In this document: positions 49,119-59,589 of the stretch, piece by piece
How positions within the stretch are numbered: the stretch's first letter is position 1
How the letters are laid out: every line of letters starts with the position of its first letter
Position numbers and translations under genes: made by a program
From: Glebionis coronaria
Taxonomy: Eukaryota; Streptophyta; Magnoliopsida; Asterales; Asteraceae
Reading direction: 5' to 3'
Length of the DNA: 64,000 nt
Assembly: GCA_025667525.1 (NCBI GenBank)
Contig: CM046876.1
Location: 536,846,038 to 536,910,037, forward strand
Notes under the pieces: generated by a model
Seen by the model: only the letters and a program-made list of their open reading frames with translations
Database searches by the model: none
What the model was told of the DNA's origin: nothing

Positions 49119-51229
49119 ATGTTTAATTCTTTTTCTCCTCACCCTCTAATTTTTAATTCTTCCATGAATTCCTTCGTCAATTGTGTAGGGTGTGGAGAAT
49201 CGTTATATGGTCTTTTACCATGTCGGTGGTGTACATGTGAGCGTTGTGGAAATGATTTACGTCACGATTTACGAGTTGGATTTTGTCCTTCTTGTAATGA
49301 AATTACTTCATGTGGAAATCCGAATTTTTCGAATAATTCTCTCGATTTTTACCCACCTCCACACCCCACATACGAGACACCCTCGTGTGAGTTTTGTGGA
49401 AATGATTCTCATTTTGGAATTAATTGTTCGCATCGATTCTCTCTTAATTACGAGCAAGAACCGAGCTACAATCAAAACTTTAATGATAATTGTTATTCAC
49501 AAGATTTACCGAGTTTATCACAACAATATCTTTGTTGTGAGTATTGTGGAGGTCCTCACGAGAGCTTTGATTGTCAACCGAGGGATACAAATTTTTATGA
49601 GCCCTTTTCTCTCGAGAGTGAAAATTTTAAACGACTTGAAACATTGTTCCAACAAGTAATGAATCAAAGAAATGTGGAAATTGTTGAAAAGAGCATTGAA
49701 GATATGTTTCTAGAAAAGAGACAAATTAATCAAGAGATTAATGATATAACTAATGAATTGGGAAGTCGTAGATTTCATGGAGAAATAATTGATGAGGGAT
49801 TTAAAAGAGAGTGTGAGATTAAGACTAGACAACTTTCGCAAGATTATAATGGATTAAGCATTGAAATTCGAAAGAAAGAACAAGCTCAAGAGGAAGCTAA
49901 ATATCTTGCTACTCGTGAACTCGAGCGTTCTCTTCTTAATGATGATGACGAGGATAGTACTATTTCTTTGCGAGATCTTATTGCTCTACATCCTTCGTCT
50001 AGTGCAATCGTACTTCCTTTTCATGTCTTGCCGGATATGGAGCATGAGAATTCACCCATTCTAGATAATGAGGATATTTTTGATCTCACTCCATCTCATG
50101 ACATCACCACTACTATTCATGATTCTTCCACCGTGGAACTCGACAATTCTCTAAGTAAGGGGACGAACATATTAGCACCATTCCAGACACGGAATCGGAC
50201 GAAGTAATAAAGTCTAGTGTTGAGATTCTTGTTCAAAACCCGAGAGAGTTTGACGGTATTTCCAATGAAACGTGTGATTTGCCACAATGTGATGACTCAA
50301 CTTCTTCCATTCACTTTGAGATTTTCTCTAATTCTAATGATGAAAATTGTGATGGAAATGAAGATTTTGAGAATGATTCAACTTCTAGTGATTTTTTTAA
50401 TGAGGAGTTCTCCGATGAACTTTCTTATAAAGATGATATTCACGACTCGGATTATGAGGAGTTTACCGATGAACCTACTCTTCTTCACCCATTTTCACCG
50501 GGAAATGAGGATGATAGTAATCTGGTATTTGAGAGGTTCACTTTTGAACTTGCTCCTTTAGACCCATTTCCACCGGGAAATGAGGTTGATTTGACTATTC
50601 CGATCTTTGAGAAGTTCTCCGATGAACTTACTCATTTAGATGTGGAAGACGTTATTCTTCGTGAAAAAATATCCAACGTCTATCTTCTCATTTCTAAGAT
50701 CGGAGCTTTGAAATTTAAGCCTAATGACAAGTCTTTCTCTCCATCTCCTATTCCCGTTGAGGATAGTGATCCGCTTATGGAGGAAATTGACACTTTTCTT
50801 GCTTCTAATGATTCGATACCACCGGGTGTTGATGAAATTGACCCGGAGGGGGGACGTTCTCTTTTTAGAGAATTTACTTGATGATGATTTCGTCCCAAGT
50901 TCTCCTCCCACCCACTTTGACCTTAATGTGCGGGTTTTTCATGTGACTCATATTGAGTACCATGACCCAATTGATCACATTTCTAAGGGTGAAATGGTCA
51001 TTAAAGCTAAGAATGTTGATTCTACTATGGTTGAGACTTTTATCCCACCATTACCATTTGCTTTATATGATATTGGATTAGCATGGGGGACGAAACCATG
51101 TTGTCTATTCCTTTCTCTTCCGAGGACGAGGTATTCGACCCTGGAATCGTTGATTTAGGGAAATCACGGCCTTTCACCGATGTAATAATTGAAAGACTTT
51201 TCAATCATCTTGTTGAGAGTTTATCTTAG
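49119..51229 (+). pseudogene. LARD zinc-knuckle protein, frame broken at three G-runs
   Basis: It starts at ATG 49119 (MFNSFSPHPLIF). The N-terminal 70 residues contain CX2C pairs (CVGC, CTCERC, CPSC) like a zinc ribbon. Two knuckles follow: CEFCGNDSHFGINC (CX2CX4HX4C) and CEYCGGPHESFDC (CX2CX3HX4C, the same form as the Athila gag knuckle). Next come a coiled coil (about 49630-49930) and a long acidic stretch with repeated short motifs (FSDEL, EEFTDEP, PFPPGNEVD). Open segments are 49119-50207, about 50162-50881, about 50853-51158, and a last frame ending at TAG 51227. The frame changes at about 50160, 50850 and 51087, each inside a G-run followed by AC. Otherwise about 700 codons have no stop. 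It is not gag by sequence; a nucleic-acid-binding role is inferred from the knuckles. Similar proteins occur in Asteraceae annotations, from memory. Confidence 0.72.
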
Positions 51230-51798
51230 GGAGCATGCTATATTCATTCCATAATTTGTGACTACTATCTCTTTTTGGAGATTTGTGTTGGAGTTTCATC
51301 CTTTCGTTTGTCATCCGACAACGAGGATGAAATCTTTGACCCCGGCATCGTGCTTTATGTTGGATTTTATTCCATTATGCCGGTTTTCACCATTTTCCCT
51401 AAGGACCAATGAATGTGGGGATCGAGTCGAGCTCATGACTCGGTTAACAAAAACGAGGTGCCTTGTGGGGGAGTCCCATACATTCTATCTTCTATCTATT
51501 TTCGTACACTAATAAGGCTTGATCTTTCAAGCTCGTGCTCGTGTTTTGTTGTGTTGTGAATCTTAAGTATGACCCTAATCATTGAAGACTCTCGTGTTCG
51601 GTTTTTGTCGGTCCACTTGATCTTCCTTACTTTGATTGTCAAAAGGGGCACACACTCTATCCTTTGATTTTTATCGACTAACATTTTATCTTGAGGCATA
51701 ATTAATAAACGGCTTATAGATTTGCGTGCTCTTTCCATGTTAGGATTTTGCATTAGACTCTTCGTGTTTTAGCAAGGGGGTGTTACTATTGAGCTAAG

Positions 51799-51836
51799 AA
51801 ACATTGAGGACAATGTTTGGTTTTAGCATGGGGGAG
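51799..51836 (+). promoter_or_regulatory. Internal hairpin plus polypurine-like motif, LARD
   Basis: AAACATTG, loop AGGA, CAATGTTT (51799-51818), then 5 nt, then TAGCATGGGGGAG (51824-51836). Structure and spacing are as in the Athila copies. Confidence 0.72.
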
Positions 51837-53377
51837 TCAATTGATATAATCGCTTGCAATTGCTTTTGTCGTGTGTAAACGTAATCGTTTTTCTCGTTTT
51901 TCATAAAAAAAATAAATTTTTAGTGTTATTTTAAGTTTTAATAAAGAAAATAAGTGCTTGTGTCACAAATGTAGGCTTTCCGTTGGTGAAAATAAAAATA
52001 GTTTTTGACTCGACTCGGTTTTTACCTTAGCTTTTTCCTTAACGTGTTTAAATTAAGTTTTGCTAGGCTTTTATATAGGGAACTTTAAAACGCGAAAGTA
52101 TTAACTCATACGGGTTTAAGAACGAGAACTTTTTGCAAGTTGCTATAATTGATCCTAGAAAGTCGTTTATCAAGGGAACTTTAAAACGCAAATTCTAAAA
52201 CTTAAAAAAGTCTAAGAAGATGCAAGATCCTATAGATGACTTGAAAACCCAAAACTTTGATTTAATAGGCTAAGTATCCATTATTCTTTAAATTTTTGAA
52301 ATTTTACAATATGGAGAACAAGAGATGATAAAGTTTAATCATAAGTTTTAAAGGTTGATTCTTCTTTGTGTAAGTCTTTTTGTGTTTGATTTAATCTCCT
52401 CGTATTTATTTTTCACGCTTGAATAATAATTTCTTAATAAATGAAGTTTTTAGCGGTTTAGGCTTGATATCTTAACTCGTAACTCCTTTTTTTTTCTTCC
52501 TTTGTAACTAAAGTGAGAACACATTAAGGGTGTCAGCGTCATGGACTTTTGATCATGGGATTGCGGAAATTTGGCTTAATATACATATCATATTAATAAA
52601 GAAGAATAAATAAAAACATGTTCTCTATGAGCCTTCGGGTGGGAGTCATATAACACTAACCTTGTCATTAGAGCCTTAGGGTGTATGGCATGGGGACGTG
52701 TTTAATAAAAATTGCTTCATCATCATGAGCCATAAGGTGGGATGGTGAATGTCAATTCCCTTATTTTTGTCCAAGGAGCCTTCGGATGTGGATTTTAAAT
52801 AAGGATCACAATCGCATCTTAAAGAGCCACAAGGTGATATGATGTAGTTGTTGCTAACTCCATTAATAAGGTCATAATTGACTTTGGAGGTTTTATTGTT
52901 GCTTTTAAGTAGTCCTATTAGCCAAATTTCGGGTCCGGGGATTTATCCCTCAAATCGTGTTAAGTTATCCTTGATGTGGGCTTTCTTTAATGACAACGGT
53001 TTTTGAAGTCGAGGTTAGGTTTTGAGTGTTGAGTTTACACCATTTTTGCCTTCATTTTTGGATTAATAAATATCAAATAAAGTCAAATGAGCCTTGGGGT
53101 GAGTGACAAATAAAATCTAGAGATACAATTAGGAATAATAGGAGATTGAGTTTAGCACAAATTACTTGTATGAGTTGTTTTAATTTTGGGGCTTATGATT
53201 GACAATGATCTTGTTTTTACACTTGGCATGGAAAAGTGAAAAGTCGAGGACGATGAATCTATTTGAGTTTTATGATCCTAAAAGTTATTTTTCTAATAAT
53301 GAAAGCAATACATTATGTCTTTGCAAAATAAAATGTCAAAAGTTGAATAATGGTGTAGTTAGAGTTTTATTTTATCA

Positions 53378-53416
53378 TTGCGTGAGGACACGGCAATTGC
53401 TTAGCAAGGGGGAGTT
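53378..53416 (+). promoter_or_regulatory. Terminal hairpin plus polypurine tract, LARD
   Basis: TTGCGTG, loop AGGA, CAC-G-GCAA (53378-53396), then 5 nt, then TAGCAAGGGGGAG, abutting the 3' LTR within 2 nt. Confidence 0.75.
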
Positions 53417-56400
53417 TGATATGAGTGATTTTACTCATATCATTTGTATCATAAAACAAACTATAAATGCATAAAAAGTATAAAAATGGCCATGTATATG
53501 TTTGTTTTTGTTGTTTCATGTGTGTAGGTACCAAGTTCACGAAAACCGGCGAAAACGACACGAGATTGAAGAAAAATCGAGGAAGCCAAATACAAGCTCG
53601 TTTTTTTGTGGATTTTAACTTAATGAAGGAATTTGGGCTTAGTGGGTCCCTCTTTTGGTAAATGGGATTCAAAGCCCATTTAAGATGGTATCTATCCATT
53701 TTTGGTTTCAAAAGCCCATCAAGGCCCATAATTGGATAAAAACATTAGACGGATTAGGTAAAAAGGCCAAGATTTATACAAAGCCCATATCATTATCTTA
53801 AATTATGAAACGTGAGACAATGGGCTTTTAAATCCACTTTGGTCATAAGCTATGAACGGTTTTAGATAAATCACTTATTTACTTTCTATCATACCATCAC
53901 CCACATCACAGATACCACACAAAGTTATTTCGATAATAATAAAGTTTCAACCCTCATCCTTTCTCTCTCCAAAAATAACCAGTTACCATTTTCTTTCACC
54001 ACAAACCCTAGAAAATCAAAAATAGGGGTTTTTAATCTAGAGCGTGTGTATACACACACGCTAGTAATTAATTACCAACTATTTCGGAGATTGAAGATGG
54101 CTAGAATAGGATGACGTGGCATCCCTCTCTCATTATTCTCATCCCTGATTGGCTATGACACCTCATTCCTCACCGTCCTCAAATCATAGCACTCCACATC
54201 AGCCTACAACTAGCACAAGAAGCACAACGGATTGCCACGTTGGCAATCCGTGTGCTAGTGAACGAATATCAGTCTTTAGATCAAGAGAAGAAAGAGAAAA
54301 GGAAGAATAGAAGGCCAAGATTGAAGATTCTACCTCATAAAACTCACTGAAGGGGCTAGGGGTTTGCCTTGAAAAACCCCCAATTATTTTGTAATAATCA
54401 TCCCTTTCTTTAGTTTTAATGTTATAATGTAAAAATAGTTGTAGGATTTATTTTAGACTCTTGTAATGATTTTCAGCTTGAATTAATAAAATTTACTTTC
54501 AGTTTTGCAATTGATATTTAGTTTGTTTATTTATATTCTCAAATCAACTTTTAAGGGTAAAATCCTTTTTTACTGTTTTTAATGATTATAACATAAGATT
54601 GGATTTAAAAGATTCTTAATAGCTTTCTTGTTCAATTTGAGCTAAGTTTGGGATTCGTTTTATCCTACTGATAAATCGAGGAAAGAAATCACTGTTGATT
54701 CGATTTATGTCATAAATCGAGAATTATTTATGAGCCGGGTTTGATGCTGGTTCGAATTTATAATGGGAGTTGGAGTTTTTGATTCGTGAGCTTTGTCTTA
54801 TATGGTGGTTCGAGATGTTAGTTATGGTGACGACGAGGTTTAAGGGAGCTCAGCGCTCGCCTTCTACATCAAAGGGTGTTCTTAATTCAAAGGTTAAGCA
54901 CTTCTTATATTTTCTGAAATTTTAGTTAAATCCGCTTATTTTTTATAATGACATTGATTGTTTGCATCATGATAGTTGTTAGAATAATATAACTTGACTG
55001 TTTTGTTAGGTTTTATGATTTTGATTTTTGGAAGTTTGAATTAATATGTGATTGCATATTTAAAGGAAATTGTGGTTCATTGTCATAAATTGGGTTAATA
55101 GATCTGTTCATGTCCTTATTCAGGTTTTGGATAATAGGTTAATTTAATTCTTTTTGAGCTTGCTGATGATTATTTGACTGAGTATATGCTGATACTATGA
55201 GCGAAGTGAGATGTTTTTTGTATGCATTTTAAAAGTTGTTATATTACAGGGTAAATTAGTTTGTAGATTTTGTTGTTTTAAGTAGATTCGATTTCTTTTG
55301 TGACTGATAGATCGAATCTGGTAGTTTTGAGATGATTTTTATTGCTGATATATATGTTTAAAGTAGTCTGCTGGTATTTGTTTCGGAATAATGATGCTAA
55401 ATGTTCATTAAACTATTGCTTGTTCTTTCAACTGCATAATGTAGTGCGTATATTCATGTTATTCGTCTATGCCTGTGTAGATGTGATATCTGATTAAGCT
55501 GAGATTTGGGATTAGAGGACTTGATTCTAGGAAATTTTGCTGCATATTTTATTGTGTATGCTTATATAGATGGTTAGCTGTTACATAGGTCTGGTTTAGT
55601 AAGGTTGCGAGACTGGTTTGTATAAGTATAACAGTCTAGTTGAATTTTAATTCTTTGTTATAGCTGCTATCGTTGATTTTTTATCTGAGAAATTTATTTA
55701 TACAGCTTTTATTTTGGTTGATGTTTCTACTTAGTTTAATATAAGCTTTCCTAAATAAATTGTTTAGGAACTGGTGAATGTTTTTTCTGTCTTAAATTTC
55801 CAATACCAAACATAACAGACGTAGTAAGTCACCCCTGTGACTTCGAATTACTACTTTGAAGTCTAATAAATAATCACCAAATTTAGTCCACCATGGGACT
55901 CGAACCCATGACCTCCTGGTCATGGGCCAAACGTTTTAACCAATTGATCTAGCAACCTGTTTGTGTTTAGATATTGTTATAGTGATTAATATAGTTTGCT
56001 CATTAGGCTGTCAGCTTTTCATTTAGTTAAATACATAGTTTTTATTTTATTTCAATTTAAATCATTTTAATTTCTTTTATAAAGTTTACAAATAAATAAA
56101 TAATAACAAAATAAAAGAGAAATGTTTTATTAATTTTAGAAATTAAATTAGTTATAAAAATTAGTTTTTTTTAAATAATTAGATTTTAAATAAGTTAGTT
56201 TTTAATAAAAATAGTTTTAAAATAGTTTGTTTATATAAAGTAAAAGTTAATTTTAAATAGATTTATTTAGTTTAAAGATTTTAAATAGTTTTTGAAAAAA
56301 TGTTTAATTAGATTAAAAAAAAGAGTAGAAGTATTTTTAATTAAATAAATAAATTTTTAATAGATTTTAAATAGTTAAATTTTTAATAATTGTCTTTTAG

Positions 56401-56675
56401 ATTGAATATCGGGAAACGATTCATGCATTTAGGTTTAAATTTCTAGGATTAATATTAGATTAAAAACCGAAAACCCATTCAAATCAATTGTCCAAATCGA
56501 AAAAAACGTCTCAAATTCAGTTGATCTTCGTGTAAAACGAACTTGGATCATCAACGTGTTTAATCATATCCGTCTTCGACTTATTTATGGCTTATTACCT
56601 TTTCCTAAGGGTAATTGCCTAAATTTGTCCTATATCGTATATCATTAAAATACATCGACATTCCACGATACATCA
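53417..56675 (+). repeat. 3' LTR of the LARD (3259 bp)
   Basis: Matches 45241-48487 throughout. The TATA box of the 5' copy is changed here to TTGAAAA (54369-54375). The long U3 hairpin (54221-54256) is a 16-bp stem with one bulged A. Ends CATCA before the ATAAG duplication. Confidence 0.92.
55886..55957 (-). tRNA. tRNA-Met(CAU)-like sequence in the LARD 3' LTR (pseudo-tRNA or SINE head)
   Basis: Second copy of the 72-nt unit, at the matching LTR position. The B-box is unchanged; the A-box-like part carries a change (CAATTGG for CAACTGG). Its presence in both LTRs means it was there before this copy inserted. Confidence 0.6.
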
Positions 56676-57115
56676 ATAAGCTAGGAGGTATGTAGTTCCT
56701 CCTGGTCCTAGTAGTAGTTGGAGCAATACGTGCTCCTGGTCTAGTTGAAAGTCAAGGATTATTATTCTTATTAGTTTGTTAGGATATGCATGAGATATGC
56801 TAGGAAAGGATATGCATATTAGAAGTTACACGTTTTGGTTTGATGTAGTATTAGGGTTTCCTTCTAGTATAAAAGGAACCATTGGCAGAAGGGTTAGACA
56901 CACCTTCATCAACATTATTCATTTCATATTAATAGTAGAGATCCTTAGTAAGGATCAAGTTATTTAGTTATTTTGTTTCTTCTTGTTCATAGTAATTGTA
57001 TTCCGCACTTATACTGTGTGTTTCATCAAGAGTCTCTCTATGAATAGACTTGTGATTACAGAAGTCGTTCACCATCCTTAACAGACTGCAAGATCCATAT
57101 CTAGTGGACCCAACA
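56676..57115 (+). repeat. 3' LTR of the copia element, remainder
   Basis: Begins with the second ATAAG and continues from CTAGGAGGTA to CCCAACA. TATA box TATAAAA is at 56868-56874. It contains the 27-bp segment missing from the 5' LTR. ATACA follows as the target duplication. Confidence 0.92.
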
Positions 57116-57639
57116 ATACACCCAGTGGTTGACAAGATGTATCAGGATTTGAGGGACATGTATTGGTGGCGTGGAATAAGGAAGGATGTAGCGGCGCATG
57201 TCAGGGAATGTTTGACTTGTGTAGAGGTGAAAGCTGAGCATCAAAGACCCTCGGGATTACTACAGCAACCTGATATTCCTAAGTGGAAATGGGAGAATAT
57301 CGTCATGGACTTCATTATTAAACTGCCAAGGTCTAATAACGGTAATGACATGATATGGGTAATAGTGGATAGGCTGACTAAGTCTACACATTTCATTGCA
57401 ATGCGAGAGGATGATAAGATGGAGAAGTTTGCTAAGAAGTACATGGAGCATGTGGTAGCAAAACATGGGGTGCTAGTGTCGATAATATCAGATAGAGATA
57501 GCAGGTTTACTTCTAGGTTTTGGGGAACGTTGTAGAAGGCGTGGGTACAAGACTGGACATGATTACGGCCTATCATCCACAGACAGATGGTCAGAGTAAA
57601 AGGACCATACAAACACTAGAAGATATGTTACGGGCATGT
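57116..57639 (+). pseudogene. pol: Chromovirus integrase, zinc domain end and catalytic core (disrupted)
   Basis: Continuation of pol from 17162. The zinc-domain cysteines CLTC are at about 57209. The core has catalytic Asp in VMDFI (about 57307) and ISDRDSRF (about 57485). A TAG at 57533 interrupts it, with a frameshift after. The third catalytic residue is changed: the motif reads DGQSKRT with Lys (57598-57600) where the family has Glu. The frame is then cut by the 1.95-kb insertion. Confidence 0.85.
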
Positions 57640-59589
57640 AATAACTGGTTTTTACTTATTAAAATTGTTCTTCGTTTCTATTCGAATTGATTACCGGTTA
57701 AAAGTGCGACTCAGTCGTCTTTTGGTGAAAAAGAAATAGATTGGTCGTTGTTGTAAAATAAAATTACAAAACTTTAAAGTAAAAGACAAGTAAATAAAGC
57801 TATAAATGATTAAAAAGTAAATGACGAGAAATTAAAACAAATAACTAATAATAAAGGAGCGAAACAAATAATAAAACGTGAATTTAGAACGAAACAATTT
57901 ATAAAAATAAAACTAAAAGACGAAATTAACTATCGACTCGAAAATAAAATTTACTTAATGAAAGAGGAGAGAATAAAACTAAAATGGTACTTTAAAGCTA
58001 AACGAGGCAAAATCTAAAGCGGGTACTAAATAAAAGATAAAACTTGAACTTTACGAAAAAATATTAATTTTAAAAATCGAAGAAAAATTTAACTAAAAAT
58101 ACGTAACTTTCAAAATTAAAAATGGAACAACTTTCAGATAAAACTAAACAATTACGAAACAATACTAATAAATAAACAAGCTAGCAGACAGCTAGCTGGA
58201 AGCTAGCAAGCTGCCTGGTCATTTTGACGCCAAACGTTGCTAAGCAGGCAGCTTAGCATGTCACTTTTTCACAATAGTGAATTCTTCGGGAAAAATTTCG
58301 GAATAATGTGTTTCTTCGCAATAAGTGATTCCTCGGAATCCCTTCTTTTTCAGAATAATTGCTATTTCGCAATATCTGTTTTTTCGGAACTTGTTTTTTC
58401 GCAAAAACAACTTTTTCGGAAAATTGACTTTTTCGGAATAATTGTTTTTTCGGAAAAATGACTAAATTCAGAAAAATGAATAATCTTCGGAAAAACTGAT
58501 AAAATCAGAGAAAGGGAAAATTTCGGAAAAAGAGGCAATTTTCAGAGAAATGACAAATTCAGAGAAATGACAAATTCAGAGAAATGACATACTTCGGAAT
58601 AATAAACCCTAATCCGAAAACATGAAAAATAAAAGATACAGTAACACTAAAAATCAGATAATAAGCCACGAATAAGCTAAAATCAAATAAGCAATCTACC
58701 AAAACTTAATCTAAAACACTTTTAAGAAAAACTAATTCAACCACAAATTAAAAACTTGAAAAACAATAATAAAACTAAAAATTAAAAATCAACTTTTAAT
58801 AAAATAAACTAATAAAAACACTTAACTAAAATCAAATCAAACACACAATAAGCTATAAAATCAATAAGCTAACACAATCAAACACATAAAAACATAACAA
58901 TTAATCAAATAAGCATGACAATAAGATAATAAGCATAAAGATTAACAAAAATAAGAAAGATAGAAGGAGAGATTAATATAAAATTTGATTAACATTAAAG
59001 ATTCAACAATAAAAGTAAAAGCAAGAATTAAAGAAACTTACAAATTTAAGGTGCAAGACAAGGTAATTAAATGACAATATGAAAGTGCTTGGAAAATAAA
59101 ATGGAAAGACTAATGTGTCAAATTAGCTAACACCTCCTAATGACACATTAGGAGGGTATTTATAGGAGGATTAGTATGTGTTGATCTTTTCTTCCTTTTC
59201 TCGTCTTTTCGTCTTTATAAATTCTTCGACTTTCTCGACGTTGTCTCGGGATAAAGTGAACTCGTCTTATAATTTCTTCATTAATTAGACTTGAGTTCTT
59301 CGACTTCATTAAACTTCCGTCTTTAGACTCTTTCTTCGATAAATCTTCAGAATAGGCCTTGGACTTCCGTTCTTTTTGCACTCTTGATCTTTTGACTTCG
59401 TCTTTTGTCTTTTTCTTCGATAAAAGCCCGTGAAAGCCCATATTTTCTTCCCTTTTCACATTTTGGTCCTAAATCACAACAAAAACACAAACCACGCATA
59501 ATTCCGACATTTACGACATAAAATACACGTTTTGGCTTGGTTATTATTATAATTAAGTGGTAAAAGGATAAGTGTTTTCACACTTATTA
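57640..59589 (-). mobile_element. Solo-LTR-like insertion with non-canonical ends
   Basis: A 1950-bp segment interrupts the integrase frame. GCATGT occurs at 57634-57639 and 59590-59595, a 5-6-bp target duplication. The ends are TAATAACTGG and CACTTATTA, an imperfect inverted repeat without TG/CA. On the minus strand there is a TATA box (TATAAATA, 59157-59164), an 11-bp inverted repeat just downstream (59110-59151) and an AT-rich remainder, as in an LTR. No transposase, primer site or second LTR is seen. It may be a solo LTR of an unusual family or another non-autonomous element. The open frame 59160-59459 is not convincing as a gene. Confidence 0.6.
58285..58605. repeat. Degenerate short repeats with TTCGGAA core
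   Basis: About 320 bp hold roughly a dozen variants of TTTTCGGAAAAATGAC with periods of about 16-22 bp. They end in three near-perfect 17-bp copies (AAATTCAGAGAAATGAC type, 58545-58590). Confidence 0.75.

Larger units (their letters stand above)
51230..53416 (+). other. 3' non-coding region of the LARD
   Basis: It has no credible ORF. It shares with the Athila copies the block near 51417, the two hairpin-polypurine cassettes and the region around 52530 (GTGTCAGCGTCATGG). Between 52629 and 53105 it carries six copies of a GAGCCNNNRGG(T/A)TG-like motif. Confidence 0.7.
45241..56675 (+). mobile_element. Large non-autonomous gypsy derivative (LARD) related to the Athila copies
   Basis: An 11.4-kb element with 3.25-kb LTRs, a tRNA-Asp-type primer site, one ORF and a polypurine tract. 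It has no protease, RT, RNase H or integrase. It is flanked by ATAAG at 45236-45240 and 56676-56680, inside the copia 3' LTR. LTRs differ by about 2% in the first 420 bp. Leader blocks, 3' region blocks and the duplicated hairpin-polypurine cassettes match the Athila copies, so it is probably mobilised by such an element. The LTR interior and the ORF are its own. Confidence 0.92.
17163..57115 (+). mobile_element. Ty1/copia element, SIRE/Maximus-like, split by two insertions
   Basis: The order is 5' LTR (17163-17608), Met-tRNA primer site, gag, protease, integrase, [Athila copy B], integrase C-terminus, RT, RNase H, a long extra ORF, polypurine tract, and a 3' LTR split by the LARD. It is flanked by ATACA at 17158-17162 and 57116-57120. 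Gag, pol and extra ORF carry nonsense codons and frameshifts, so the copy is dead. The long extra ORF after RNase H and the large gag suggest the SIRE branch, though the LTR (about 450-475 bp) is short for it. Confidence 0.9.

Noticed and set aside
49192..49659. 155-codon ORF overlapping the LARD protein
   Set aside because: It is a shifted frame over the zinc-knuckle coding region with hydrophobic, unpatterned composition.
59160..59459. 99-codon lysine-rich ORF in the 1.95-kb insertion
   Set aside because: It has low complexity, no recognisable motif, and overlaps the predicted promoter region.
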